Of a stretch of DNA of 64,000 bases, positions 20,697 to 32,250 are shown piece by piece; within the stretch, counting starts at the first letter, position 1; each line of letters begins with the position of its first letter. Source of the stretch: Nymphaea colorata (taxonomy: Eukaryota; Streptophyta; Magnoliopsida; Nymphaeales; Nymphaeaceae); contig NC_045151.1 of the NCBI RefSeq assembly GCF_008831285.2, forward strand, positions 4,585,544 through 4,649,543, given 5' to 3'. Both the position numbers and the translations under genes were made by a program. The notes under the pieces were generated by a model. It had not been told where the DNA came from. It was given only the letters and a program-made list of their open reading frames with translations, and did no database searches.

Positions 20697-22756
20697 CTAG
20701 AAAAGAGAAAGTATTAGATGTTGACATAAATTGACCCAAATAAAACACGAGAAGAGTTTTGGCATTGTGTTCGACATAGGTTTGAAGACAAAGTAAAGCA
20801 TTACATCTCATGCATCCAAACAAGCAATTAATGAAAAATTGATAATGCATTCACTAGGACTTTTGCCTATATGCTTGTTTTGAAAATTGGTCTTGGAACC
20901 TTTCGAGAATAAATGGGTAAATTGTCCTTGGTTTATCCAAATATCAAGATATGCCTATATACCAAATCTATGGTACCAACATAGATTTTTTCAAGGGATT
21001 TTTAGATTTGGTCTCTCCAATTCTCCTTGTTCACTCATCGATATATTGGGACTATTGTCCATTTTGATACTAATGGGGGGACTTTTCAGTCCAATTAGGT
21101 GGTCTAATTGTAAGGCTATATCTTGGACTAATGTCCTAGAAATAGTCCAACAATATGATGACCGGGATCTGATATAGGTAAGGATTTGTTTTTCAAAACT
21201 CATGAAAATGTACAAAAAAGATAGCTCTATTACATACATTCCTAATAGATAGATTTGGAGAGCATACATGGGCTCCATACATCTCCTAAATTAAGGAGGG
21301 GTAGGTTAAATTGAAGTAAAAGAGGTTCATGGAATCTCCTCAATGTGCACTAACATGATGCCAGTATGTATGTTCATGAAAAATTTTATGCAATTGGTAT
21401 CCGGCATAACTTGTATATGATCCAATAAATCCTTAAATAAACGATGATGGGTCCCGCCAGGCATGCCCTCTGTTTGCACCCCACCCCGTCCTTGGGGACG
21501 TCGAATGTGAAACAGCAAAATGTTTGTTTTGAATAGGATTTTGAGGAAACTTTTCAAGAAAAATGGATCCACCCATTGGTACAAGGTCCAATTGTTCCTG
21601 CCACCTTTAACGTGGGTAACTGGACCAAGGACTAATTGGATCATGTACGAGTTATTGATGAAAATCCTATATGCTTGTGTATTGAGGTTTTGGGTTCAAG
21701 AATCAAAAGTTTCATTTTGAACTTGTTTTTAAAAATAAATTCCTTGGAAAATGATTTGTTCTTGAAAAGTTATTTTAAGATTGGAGGGTTTTTAATTTGA
21801 TTTGAAAACATTTGTTTTAATTGAATATGTCATTTGATTTGAAATCCACAATTCTTGAAAGTGGTTTTAATTGGAGATTTTGAAGATTGAAATTGAGTTA
21901 TTTATTGTGAACTCAAGATCATTTATGGGTTAAAATAGTGATCGTCTTATGTTCAATTTGTGAGAAAATGGCTAAGTTACCTTAGCAAGCTAAATTGATT
22001 TAAAATTCTCTTTTGCCAAATCGTGTGATTTGATCTAAGTTATTAGAAATTGGGGATTTGATTAAGTAGAGTTCATTCTTCTGATGAAACATATGTTTCA
22101 AATTGTTAAAAAACTTGTTGTTTTCTAAACCTATTTTGGCCAACATTATGACTACAATACTTGTGTTTCCTTTGAAAGTTAAGTGAAGTTTATAAATTCT
22201 TTTTGCAATATGACTTGGACACTTTTTGCAACTCAAATTCGGATCACTTAATTTTTTGAGAAGGTGCATGTGGTGCTATTGACTTTGAGTGAGTGTGAAT
22301 GTGTGAAATAGGAACGGAAACTATATGAGACATGCATTCTTCACTCTCTCGTAATCTCTCAAGGTTCATTCATATGGAACATTCATGCTTCCCTCTCTTG
22401 TAATATATCAAAGTCCATTCATATGAAATTACACTTCATACGATTTACACATAAAGATTGATTTTAATTTGAGTGTAGGATTTTTTCAAAATGTACTTAT
22501 CATATTCTTAAGCACAAGTGTTAGAGATGCAGTCCATAAGCTTGAGTTATGGATAAGAATCTCAAAGCAATTAAAAATTATGCAGATGAAGATGAAATCA
22601 ATCTTTAAAGCATAGGGAAAACATAGTTATCATCCGTTTTTTTCAAAATTGGCATAAAATTAGATTTTATTCTGATTTAAATGGTTTAAAATTAGAAATA
22701 TTGGTTCTAAGAATGGTTAATTCTTAGAGAATGATGAGATTCAAATCGACAAAAGG
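20697..22756 (-). other. 5' leader of the retrotransposon
   Basis: About 2 kb between the 5' LTR and ORF1. It holds only short frames on both strands (for example 20,991-21,278 minus; 21,327-21,644 minus) that I do not recognise. 21,470-21,500 is a small GC-rich patch. The primer-binding site should adjoin 22,757 on the minus strand, but no clear match to a tRNA 3' end starting TGG is visible, so it appears to be lost or mutated. Confidence 0.5.
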
Positions 22757-24367
22757 AGCATGCGCTTCTTGAGCACATGTTTTGTTCATATCATGAAGTT
22801 TGAGATGCTTATTTCTCCAAAACCAAATAAAATTTCAGATACTTGTGCTATAAGATCTGTCCATTTCTTGGATGATTTCAGCACTTTTGATCTTGTTCTT
22901 TGGAGGATATTAAAATTTGGATCTTAAGTATAATTTTGTATTGTTCTTAAGATTTAGTCAATCACATGTAGGTCAGAAAATTGATGAATAAAATAAACAA
23001 TTTCTAAAATGCTTTTAGGGAGCCGATTGGATAGGATTAGAATTTTTATTGTTCCATGAATCGTAGCCACTTTGTGGCTGAACATTAGCATTTTAAGCAT
23101 GTAAACTTTGAAATTCTTACACTAACTTTTGTAAAATATGGTATGATTTCAGCAACTTGCATATACTTTACATATGAGTTGCTAGAATCCAGTAAATTTT
23201 TAACATGAAATGAGCGATTTCACAGCTTTGTACCTCAACAAGAAATGATCCTCTTTTCTTAAAATCAACTAGGAAACATGTTCCAACCTGATTTTTAAAG
23301 AGAAACACGACTTTTAACAAGAGGTCACAAGTTCTTTTACGTAGGGAGAATGAAAACTGGCTTCTAAACCCCTCTACCACCCATGATCAATTGAATAAAA
23401 TAAGCATAGAAATCAAAATGACTTTTAAAAGAAAGGAAATAAGAGAACACTCAAGTCAGTTCATCCTTAATTTTGCCAAGCAAGGGTGGATCATATTCTT
23501 AAGAATGCATCAATCTCTAATTAGGCATTTATATATTATATATATTGCAGCAAACCTCTCTCTCACTGTGGGATTCACTCATGGTAAGGAGTTCAAAATA
23601 GATTTGGGCTGGTTGATTTTGAAAGGGTTGTTGCCTTGGGGCCCTTTTCGAAATTTGATTCATAGGTTTATTTTTGGAAAAATCGACTCATGCATGCATC
23701 ATGCATTATCATGTACATTTGATCATAGCTTTTCCCCTAGTTGGACATCATTTTCAGCCATGAAATAAATGAAAATAAACCCTTCTCACGAATTGCTGAA
23801 ATAAAAAATGGATTAACAATAAGCAAAAATATATGAAAAATGGATTAGAATTACCTACCTTGTGGTCGGTCTTGGTGTTTGATCTTCTTCTTTGCCTATT
23901 TTCTAAATCATGCAATCCTAAGCAAGAACCCAAGCTTGGATTTGAGCTTTGCAAAGCAAGAAGAAGAATAGTTTGCTTGCTGGAAATTGCAGTGGGGAAG
24001 AAAGAGCTTCTCACCATGAAAATCCTAAGAAAGGGTTCACTTAAGCAACCTAGTTTACCAAAATCGATAGAGAGAATTTGGGAAAATGAAGAAGGGAATG
24101 AGAGAGAGGGAAGAGAGCTTGGATGAATTTTTTTCTTCTTCTCCTCGACTACCTCTTCTTCTCTCCTTAGCTGCCACGAGCTGATGAAGACCCCTTCTAC
24201 CAATAGCAAAATCTCCCCTAGCTGCCAAGGGAGGTTTATATAGGAAGTTGTAAAATAGATTAAATGTGTTTTTAATGGCTCTAATTGACCACACCTAGCT
24301 CATTTACACGAGCTAGGTGGGCTGGGCTAGACGTGTTCAACCTTGGTTCAAACCTAGCTGCCCAACT
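22757..24367 (-). repeat. 5' LTR of the Tat/Ogre-type element (truncated)
   Basis: Aligns with 10,001-11,783 from 'gcatg..cttgagcacatg' to 'cctagctgcccaact'. At 24,368 homology stops and a module F copy begins. The outer 1,025 bp (the start of U3) and the original right flank are missing. Internal length differences from the 3' LTR include about 130 bp lacking near 23,330 and about 60 bp lacking near 24,245. Confidence 0.85.
24235..24242 (-). promoter_or_regulatory. LTR TATA box candidate (5' LTR)
   Basis: The minus strand reads TATATAAA in the context TTCCTATATAAACCTCC, homologous to 11,592-11,599. Because U3 upstream is cut after about 125 bp, this promoter has probably lost its upstream elements. 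Confidence 0.5.
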
Positions 24368-24760
24368 TAAAGACAATCACAATTAACAACATTGGCGATA
24401 ATATACGGTGCCTTTTTTGCCATCCTCAATTTTCCACATGCTACAGTGAATAAATAAAGCCACCACCGCATGAGTGGATATACAAAAACTGAGTTGAAAA
24501 AATGAAGGCTCATTTAAAGGAATATATACATATATATATATATATATATCAGATGGCCAAAAATTGAAAACTTGCCCTTAAAGATAATCATAATTAACAG
24601 CATTGCCGATGATATATGGTGCCTTTTTTGCCATCCTCATTTTTCCACTTGCAAGAATGAATAAATAAAGCCACCACCACGCAAGCGGATATACAAAAAC
24701 TCAGTTGAAAAATGGAGGCTCACTTATAGGAATATATCACTTATCGGAACAAATGGATTA
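24368..24760 (+). repeat. Tandem pair of module F
   Basis: Two copies of about 200 bp in direct order, each with 'aatcacaattaacaacattg' type wording, 'ggtgccttttttgccatcctc' and 'aaataaagccaccacc', separated by a TA tract (24,523-24,549). The first copy starts exactly at the broken LTR edge. Confidence 0.7.
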
Positions 24761-25366
24761 TGCTCAACGATATCCACTATCAATACCCTGATCCCATCCC
24801 CATAGGTCCCATTTACGAACACATGCACTCACCCATCTGAAAAATATAAGGATTCCTTTTTTTTTCTCATTCACTTTATTTCTCCGGGTGGTTATTTTAC
24901 CATAAATTTGGAACACGTAAGTATTCCCTCGCTAACATCACAAGTACTCTCACATTCGCATCCCACTTGGGTTGAGGATCCAAATATGATTTCTGGTGGA
25001 CTCACTATGACAAACCCATTCTCCACGTGAGAAAGAACTGCATAAATAAAATGCCTACGGCACCCAGCCGATGGTAGGGTGGTATCAAGACAAATGTGTA
25101 ATTATGTATTATAAAACACAATTTTCTTCTTACCAAACACTATTTAAGTATTTAATGGTTCCAAATCACATAATGCTAAGAAGATACAAGTTTTTTTTGG
25201 CATTTTAGGATTGACATACGACAACCTTAATTTGTCAGCCCTAAACCGTGTTTACATTTTATAGGGCAGACGCAAAACATGAAATCCTCCTCCCTTGGTA
25301 AGAAACTACATAGGCCTTAAAGAGGGCATTTGGTGAGAAAAACACTTGGTTATTTGGAATGTCATA
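24761..25366 (+). repeat. Module E, copy 2
   Basis: Same order of phrases as at 3.2-3.8 kb: 'acgaacacatgcactcaccc', 'cataaatttggaacac', 'CACTATGACAAACCCA' at about 25,003, 'ggtagggtggtatcaagac', 'ggaatgtcataatat'. No gene. Confidence 0.7.
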
Positions 25367-25387
25367 ATATATATATATATATATATT
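25367..25387. repeat. (TA)n tract
   Basis: Short TA run between module E and FB2, separated from the FB2 terminus by 16 bp of other sequence. Confidence 0.9.
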
Positions 25388-25403
25388 ATTTATTTACGTA
25401 TAG

Positions 25404-25745
25404 AACCATGACTCTTGCATTTATATGTCAAAATGACAGTTGATTTTCTCTCTCCTTGATGCCTCCCCCTTTTCATGATTTTGTCAATCCCTTCCTCCAC
25501 CCGTAATCCACAAGCATCGGTGGGTGCCTCCCTCTCTTCCCAAAATCCCCTAGAGGTCTTCTTTTTTGTTAACAAAAGATGGGTGGATTCCACCCATCTC
25601 TACCACCACCGCCCAGTGGCTCGGGACTCGGTGAAGTCTTGGCAGGCCCTCTAGTGAGGTGTCGGGTGGGGGCAATGGAGATGTGTGGAATAATCCACCA
25701 TCTTTGTCCTCCCTCCCTCCCAGCTATGTTAAACCAGAGATACCA
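25404..25745. mobile_element. FB2 foldback MITE, copy 2 (right end lost)
   Basis: The left terminus AACCATGACTcTtGCATTTat is intact and the internal stem (aagatgggtggattccaccc / ggaataatccaccatctttg) is present. The right arm stops within 'ttaaaccagagataccactt', where module D sequence takes over. The overlapping frames on the two strands (25,569-25,776) reflect the stem. Confidence 0.7.
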
Positions 25746-25872
25746 CTTCACAAGGTATGACATTATTTTTCCTTGAAAATATAAATTATAAATTGTTCAC
25801 CTTTGAAAAATTTATTTCTAAGTAACACCTTGTTAACCATGTACTGAAATTAATAAATGTTTCATGATCAAT

Positions 25873-25881
25873 GCACACACT

Positions 25882-25911
<30 letters not shown>
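25873..25911. repeat. (CA)n-(TA)n microsatellite
   Basis: CA run passing into a TA run. The B2 copy has a CA run at 57,780. Confidence 0.9.
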
Positions 25912-25913
<2 letters not shown>

Positions 25914-26739
25914 GACAAATATATCAAAATTATTATAGATATTGGTTTCATTTCTTTGATTTTTCATGGCAGTTAAAAACATAAAAGCTTTAAAGCAATT
26001 AAAGTTTGGTCAGTTAAAAACAATTAAAGTTTTAACTAGCCAGATCTAATTATATAACAAAACACTGTTAAATGTATACAAGTGTGTAAAAAAATATGAG
26101 TCTTGTTTTGCTAATGAAAAAGAAGAAAATTTATAAAATAATTCGTTTGAACAGTAAAAATTTCCTTGTATGAATTCTTTAACCCTTGCAGCCGGTATAT
26201 TGTGATCCGATAATTTTTTAGTGATTTCAGTGGTTGATTACCCCCAATCTACATAAATGTTGTTTAATAAATCTGTTTTTTTTTTTCTCTCTGACATATA
26301 TATCGGTACGTACAAGATCCATAAATATTCATTTTAGTTGTTGATATTTCCAAGATGGATGGGTGAGAAAATTACCCAACCACATAAAAAATGTAGAGTT
26401 AATTTTACTCTTGTTTTAACTTTTTTAATCATCCTGATGCTTCTTGTATTAACTGAAATCCTAACTTTTCTTTTTGTGAAACAAGCCTAGAAAGAGCCAT
26501 GATACATTGAGCTTGTGGGCAGTGATAACTGAGTTATTCGCCGATTGATCGATTTAGCAGGGGTTTACAAGGTTCCACATATTTTTTCTTTGTCCTAAAA
26601 TTGTAAATTATATATAATTCAAGCACTTCACATGGGATGGCATAATTTTTTTGTAAAAATATTTTGAAAATTTAATTTTATAAGTAACACCTTGTTAACC
26701 ATGTAACACAATTAATTAAATGTCTCATGATCAATGCAC

Positions 26740-26741
<2 letters not shown>
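25912..26741. other. No gene; duplicated AT-rich sequence with module D relative
   Basis: Shared with 57,860-58,660. 26,380-26,740 is a module D relative (gaaatcctaacttttctttt, 'gagccatgatacatt', 'cgattgatcgatttag'). Only short frames rich in Ile/Lys. Confidence 0.5.

Positions 26742-26774
<33 letters not shown>
26742..26774. repeat. (TA)n tract
   Basis: About 33 bp of TA, at the same place as 58,661-58,692 in the B2 copy. The poly-Tyr/Ile frames across it are artefacts. Confidence 0.95.
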
Positions 26775-26777
<3 letters not shown>

Positions 26778-26968
26778 AAATCCGATGAGCTTTTTCTGCC
26801 TCTGACAAATGGCTCTGCAGGAGTTAGAGAAAGTTTGGAAAGTACACGTTGATGATCTACTGAGTAACGCAGACCAACTGACCAACGATACGTATCTGAT
26901 ACTAGTGAAAATCCAATGTCCATCCTTCCCGGTCAGATTGAACCTCTTTATAAAGTTCTTCAATATGT

Positions 26969-27422
26969 GAATGAGGTACAGGAAGACAGTTAGTCAAGAT
27001 TACCCAAGCCTCCATGAGACAGGTGGATACAATGTAAGAACATTAGAACCTTAGTCAATTGACAAGCTGAAAATGGAAAAGAGAGCAAGAATTTCGAAGG
27101 CATTTGATTATTCTACCGTCTGATTTTTTTTTTTAAGCAAAAGTACTGAATGTGACTGAAAGACTATCTCGTCACTATTGGAAACATGGAATAATCATAC
27201 TTTTGCTTACAATTACAAAAGAATTACACATACCATGTGAATTCTCGCTTCCATTTCCATTTTCAGCTTTCCAATGGATTGAGAAGATCCACCACTGTCT
27301 TATTGCTAATGTTCTTACATTGTATATAATTGCTTGCTTCATGTAGTCCTGGGTGCAGCTGGCTAACTGTTTTCCCAAAGTCTACATCAAGTGAAGCACA
27401 AATGCCATGTTATACCTCATTC
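26969..27422. repeat. FB1 foldback, copy 3
   Basis: Both arms are present, but the left arm lacks the 'tggcctt..cttcacttggtttag' segment, so after gaatgaggtaca it resumes at 'ggaagacagttagtc'. The right arm is complete to 'gttatacctcatt'. The loop is short. Matches 58,888-59,343 including the same left-arm deletion, so the deletion predates that duplication. Confidence 0.8.
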
Positions 27423-27499
27423 ATTTTTCATATAACCTTATCATGTTTGTCTCCCTCTTTACATTTTACTAAATCACCTTTTTGAGATGAAAAACATAT

Positions 27500-27545
27500 C
27501 ATATATATATATCTATATATATATATATATAGATACATATATATT
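27500..27545. repeat. (TA)n tract with CTA/GATA interruptions
   Basis: Follows FB1 copy 3 at about 80 bp; interrupted once each by C and G. Confidence 0.9.
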
Positions 27546-28368
27546 CTGGCTGACCTCTCTAGGTAGTTTGCTAGTCCTTGTTAAATGTGTTCACGATTAC
27601 TCCAAGTTCTTCAACAGCACCATGGACCAAGGCTTAATTTTTCAGTCTTGCAATTTTGTTATAGTTTTGGTATCATCCTTTTCTAGAATTTGACATAGAA
27701 TTAAAATTATATGGACTGTTTCAAATTTTGATATTAATTTTCTCATTTTATTCACATTATTTAATCTTATGAATCTCATCTAAGCCCATTGATCATTCAT
27801 AAGATTTTCTCACCATCACTCAAAAGTTCAAGCTAGGGCCGGCACATTATGATCCACATTCCACAGTGTAAAGAATCAATAATGTGATTTTTCTTAAACC
27901 AAAGGATCCTAAAATTTATTTCTAAGATCCTCGAGAGTCTGCTGGTAGCCATGCATTGGAACTTTTCTTTAAAAAATTGTACAGTTGTCCACATGGTACA
28001 GACGGTGAAGGGAACCATTTCCATGTCCCAATCAATATGCAACAGCAATATTGCTATGGAAGAATTTGGTGGACATGGTCCCACAGAATGAAGCAGAAGC
28101 ATTGAGTTGCAGCCAATCCATTCAACATACATTTTGACAATATAAGGGCCGAAGCAAGCTATCTGTAATTGTTTTCAAGAAAGGAAAGATAGCAGATTGT
28201 TGCCACACAAAATTTAAAGCTTATGAGTGCCAAGAACAAGAGGGAAGGCCGAAATAGAAAAAAGTCAGGCGAAATAGACACACCAATACCTCTCTCTCCC
28301 TCTCCTAACCGAAGAAGTTGGTGAAGATTGGCGTGAGCTGCTCATTTAGCTACTGCCAAGGGCCGAGA
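27546..28368. repeat. Module J, copy A2
   Basis: Contains 'gaatctcatctaagccc..gatcattcataagattttctcaccatcactc', 'gtccacatggtac', 'caatatgcaacagcaatatt', and ends 'accaatacctctctctccctctcc'. Also at 59,480-60,268, with its last 230 bp near 34,110-34,270. A minus-strand 99-codon frame (27,833-28,132) is not open over the same length in the paralogue. No gene call. Confidence 0.55.
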
Positions 28369-28847
28369 TACTTATGCATATAGGTTCCAAAATTTAATCA
28401 TTTGCTGCACCAGTGCCAGAACCATATCACCCATTGTATAAAGGTTATGTCATCTTTGTTTTTAAATGTTGTTGGAAGTCAGGGGTTTTTTGGCCAACTC
28501 TATTCTCTCAAATAAAGGACAAGCACATGTTAGGAAAACTTAGATACAAATACTCAAAATTTGGAAAGTACAATTGGTTGGGGTAAATGATAAGTGGCCT
28601 TCAATGTAAACAGCAATATTGAAACCTAAAATTCTCATTCTTGTCATGGTTGCATCGAAAATTTCTTCAACGATATTGAACCTAAAATTGCCATTCTTAT
28701 TTTTTATACATCGAAATTTGAGTTTTTTTACTTATGCATATAATGTAGCCAGAAATGTTACCTTCTGATACATTTCCACTCACATGTATTTTTTTTATAA
28801 ATTTCATTGTTGAAGCTGGACAAATCCAAGTATCATACAGAGCTTGC
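28369..28847. repeat. Module M2, copy 4 (5' shortened)
   Basis: Starts directly at 'cttatgcatataggttcc', missing the opening 'attcacaaatattaatatt' part. Same truncated start as copy 6 at 34,271, and both follow the end of module J. Confidence 0.7.
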
Positions 28848-29021
28848 AAATGTAGGGTAGCAGGGGCAGAGCCAAAGGGGGCCGGTAAGGCCTTGTACTT
28901 TTTTAAAACAATTTGTTAATTGATTTATAATTTTTAATATTACATGTTTTGTTGTTGTTTAATGATTATAATTTGTTTTCTACTTGATAAGAGATTATAA
29001 ATTAAAAAGTGAACCTAATTT

Positions 29022-29217
29022 AAATGAGGTACATGGCCTTTATGCTTCACTTGGGTTAGACTTTAGGAAGACATTTAGTCAGGATTACCCAAGCCTCCAT
29101 GAGACAGGTAGACAGAATGTAAGAACATTAGCAATAACACACTGGTGGGTCTTCTTCATTCCATGGAAAAGGAATAAAAAATTCAGAAGGCATGTAGATT
29201 AATTCTATTCTACTGGT
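29022..29217 (+). repeat. FB1 foldback, copy 4 (left arm only)
   Basis: Left arm from aaatgaggtacatggccttt to 'gcatgtagattaattctatt'. Then the sequence switches within 'tactggtgcagattattagg' to module G. The pairing right arm is absent, so this copy cannot fold. Confidence 0.8.
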
Positions 29218-29790
29218 GCAGATTATTAGGATAAACGATCATACCCGTTATTCCTATCTAGTCATTGCTGGGTACATGGCTTCCCTGGATATAGCAAAGT
29301 TGTTTTTTGTCTTTTTTTTAGTTCTTTCAATAATGAAAAATGGTTCAGTGTTCGGGCAGATTGGATTTGGATTGGTGTACTATGCAGCGTGGTCAAGACC
29401 CAATGCATGTCATGCCATATTATTGGGCCCTGAAAAAAAAATTTCCCTATATTTTCTCTGGAATATATATCAAAATTAGGATAGGTTCATGAAGCATTAC
29501 ATTTTAGTGTTTCAACAGTATGCTATAATCCTTAAAATAGATTTATGAAATACCAAATTAGTGTTAATGTTACCAAACTGCCCTATGTGGGATTCTTTTT
29601 GCTCTAATTTGTTCATTGCTCTTAGTTTTTAAAGTAGAACTGAACTATGGGGATTTTTGGTCTTTTTGAATGTGCAAACATTTATTTTTCTGTTACATTC
29701 AATCTATCTTGCTTAAAAATTGGTTTTTGGCTGATATATAGCATGATCGGTGGGGAGTCAAGGTCCCATCAAGGTCAACGTATGACTGAA
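29218..29790. repeat. Module G and TIR-type 5' flank without a TIR exon
   Basis: Matches 2,830-3,150, 8,700-9,290 and 55,700-56,250: 'ttcctatctagtcattgctg', 'ttattgggccctg', 'gggatttttggtctttttga', 'gcatgatcggtggggagtcaag'. In the two TIR loci this last phrase is followed, directly or after about 600 bp, by the TIR exon. Here it runs into unrelated sequence, so the exon is lost or was never included. Confidence 0.6.
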
Positions 29791-30084
29791 AAATATGGAC
29801 ATACATAAGACAGGTGAACTTGGTAGACTTTTTTTTTTAGGTTTAGAATAAGTCCATGTCGTCTCTGGAATGGTGTGTTTGAATGGCCATCGCAGGGTGA
29901 TATCTTGGGAAATGTGTGGTCATCAAATGTGGGCGTCTTTAAAAACGCATAAATCCTCAAAATACTTGTTTTGAGAGTATCACATATGATAGTTAATTGG
30001 ATATTCTTTGTTTTCTTTCTCTTTTTTCAGAACAGTTTAATAAGATCTCTGAATTATATCAAAAATGTTGACATCCGTATAAAA
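29791..30084. other. No feature seen
   Basis: AT-rich stretch with a poly-T run near 29,830 and a faint match to 'ggtgatatcttgggaaatgtgtgg' of the region after 56,320. A 61-codon minus-strand frame (29,775-29,960) is unsupported. Confidence 0.4.
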
Positions 30085-31178
30085 AATAGACCATGGACAA
30101 TTGTTATGAAAATTATCCCACCATGTAAAAATTTTTGAGCTAATTGAAATGTTATTTTAAGTTCTTTAATTCTTCTTTTGCTTTTTATTTTAACAAAAAT
30201 CCTAATTTCTATTTATAAAACAAGCTTGGATGGATCCATGATACATGTAACCAAAGTGCGTATTGATTGAGCATGAGGATTTTGAGACGTTATTTACTGT
30301 CCGATTGATCGATTTAGTTTGTAGTTTACAAAGGTTCGACATAATTTCTTTTTTCTTCGATGTAAAAACAAATTATATAACATTCTAGTATTTCACAAGG
30401 TACAACATATTTTTTTCGTAAAAATATAAATGATACACTGTTCACCTCTTTGAAAAAAATATTTTATAAGTAACACCATGTTAATCATATAATGCAATTA
30501 ATTAAAATGTCGGATGATCAATGCACGTAATCTATATATATATATATATATAAATTCTACATAATGGTTTCATTTCATAAAATTTTCACTGGCAGTGAAA
30601 AAATAAAAGCTTCAAAGGTACTAAGCGGGCTTTGAGTCTTTGATTTGATTAAAAATATGAGTGTTTTATCTAGCCAAATTAATTTTATAACATTATACGG
30701 CTAATGCATATACAAGTATATTATAAGAGTTATTTTTCTAATGAACAAGAATAACTTTTGTTGGAACTATATAAATTTATTTTGAAGAATTCGTTAAACC
30801 CGTACAACATGTCAACTGCGAGTCTGCAAATCGAAAGTTTTTTACTGACCTAAATGTTTGACATGGAATTGGATTACCCTACAATTTTTTAGCAGCAACC
30901 AATTGTTTTGCATTTGTTTATTTGTCTAAAGATTTTGTCACTAGTGTCAGCGGTCAAATGGCACAATGGTGATGGTTCTTTCATTGTAGATCATTTTTAA
31001 CTTTTTTGTTCAAAGTATAAAGAATAATGATTTTCAGAAGTTCCTATCAGTTACGTAATTCTCATAACCTAAACAATTCATTAGTAGAAAAATCTACTTA
31101 AATGTCATTTAATGAATCTCATTTTTTCTCTCTATATGTCTGTGTATATTCGTGTATATGTACATGTGTGTGTGTGTA
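30085..31178. repeat. Module D/K block, copy C1
   Basis: Matches 47,445-48,480: 'aatagaccatggacaa', 'aacaagcttggatg', 'gattgagcatgaggac', TA tract (30,534-30,552), 'gtcaactgcgagtctgcaaat', 'gtcagcggtcaaatggcacaatgg', 'acttaaatgtcatttaatgaatctc'. Divergence by eye is moderate. No coding frame. Confidence 0.65.
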
Positions 31179-31252
<74 letters not shown>

Positions 31253-31253
31253 C
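31179..31253. repeat. Palindromic compound microsatellite (CT)n(TA)n(GA)n
   Basis: A CT run, a TA run with one C, and a GA run of similar length. Because CT pairs with GA, the whole 75 bp can fold on itself. The frame reading ERERERER is an artefact. Confidence 0.95.
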
Positions 31254-31407
31254 ATTGTCGGTATGAGTCCCATAAACTGTAATTTTATCCACTGATTTTT
31301 CACAGATGGACAGCTCAGAACACTTCAATAAGGGCATTTTAATAATCTAGCATGAATGTCTAACTTTTTCTCCTAATTTTTTTCAACCATTTATATTGGA
31401 AAAATTA

Positions 31408-31441
<34 letters not shown>

Positions 31442-31640
31442 CATGGGGGTGAGAGAGAGAGAGATTGGTAGGTTTGAGATACATAAACAATAATTTTTCC
31501 CATTGATTTGATGATCGACAGCTGAGAACAATTCAAGAAGGGTATTTTAATAATCTAGCATAAGGAGTAACTTTTTCAATCAATTTTTTTCAACCATTTA
31601 TATTGGAAAAACCGGTGGTCAAAATGATTTGTTATTGCAC
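31254..31640 (+). repeat. Tandem duplication of a ~200 bp unit
   Basis: Two direct copies (about 31,254-31,407 and 31,455-31,620). Each has 'ttgatttt/gatga' wording, 'cagctcagaacacttca/cagctgagaacaattca', 'attttaataatctagcat' and 'tttcaaccatttatattgga'. They are separated by a TG/TA microsatellite (31,408-31,442) and a GA run. One copy exists at 48,505-48,670. Confidence 0.8.
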
Positions 31641-31678
31641 CTAGGGTTTAGTAAGTACCAATATCTCTCTCACAATCA

Positions 31679-31703
31679 ATATATATATATATATATATAT
31701 ATA
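31679..31703. repeat. (TA)n tract
   Basis: TA run directly before M2 copy 5. Confidence 0.95.
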
Positions 31704-32250
31704 GCATTCAATGCAAAAAATACTAATATTAAAATCTAATATTTCTATTACTGTTATCAAATATATTGTGACAAATTTTTTTTTTATTTTTCTGTATAGC
31801 TTCCAAATTTGACACTAGTAATAGAACTATAGCACCGTTGTATGAGTCTATGAGATCTTAGTTTCTAGACAATGTAGGATGTGAGAAGTCCTTTTGCCAA
31901 CTCTATTTTCTCAAATAAAGCACAAGCATAAGTTAGCAAAATTTAGATACAAATACATGAAGTTTAAAATGCACAATTAGTAGTGGTAAATGACAAGTGG
32001 CCTCCAATGTCAACAATAATATTGAAACCTAAAATCATCATTCTTGTCATATATATAATAAAAATGGCAACAACAATATTGGAACCTGAAATGGACATTT
32101 CTGTTTTTGATACATCAGAACCTACGTTTTTTGACTTAAGCGTATAATGTTGCATGAAATGTTATTTTTCAATATCTTACTGTTCACATATATTTTTTCT
32201 ACAAATTTGGTTGTTGAAGGACAAATCCAAGTATCATTCTGAGCTTGATA
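31704..32250. repeat. Module M2, copy 5
   Basis: Complete M2, closest to copies 3 and 10 (the start 'tagcattcaatgc' is shared with those two). The stretch from here to about 33,980 parallels 53,085-55,510: M2, FB1 with long loop, module F remnant, module G. Confidence 0.75.

Larger units (their letters stand above)
10001..24367 (-). mobile_element. Ty3/gypsy Tat/Ogre-type LTR retrotransposon, degenerate
   Basis: Minus-strand order is: truncated 5' LTR (24,367-22,757), leader, ORF1, gag, protease, reverse transcriptase, RNase H, second RNase H, integrase, polypurine tract, 3' LTR (12,808-10,001). A second RNase H between the first one and integrase marks the plant Tat lineage, and an additional ORF upstream of gag is characteristic of Ogre elements in it. 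In about 235 bp of LTR that I aligned by eye (about 10,903-11,130 against 23,553-23,775) there are roughly 26 mismatches, many of them C/T or G/A, so the insertion is old. Every coding domain has stops or frameshifts. No target duplication can be checked because the right end is missing. Without the truncation it would be about 15.5 kb. Confidence 0.85.
25746..28365. repeat. Older duplicated block, copy A2
   Basis: Aligns with 57,640-60,268 (module D tail, a stretch with 'cccttgcagccggtatattgtg', FB1, TA tract, module J). By eye about 18 differences in 320 bp around 26,150-26,470, that is, more divergent than the 3.3-8.1 kb duplication. In copy B2 this block follows the TIR locus directly; here the retrotransposon and modules F/E/FB2 lie between. 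Confidence 0.75.

Noticed and set aside
22700-22760. A primer-binding site next to the 5' LTR
   Set aside because: No stretch on the minus strand below 22,757 gives a convincing match to a tRNA 3' end; I could not name one without guessing.
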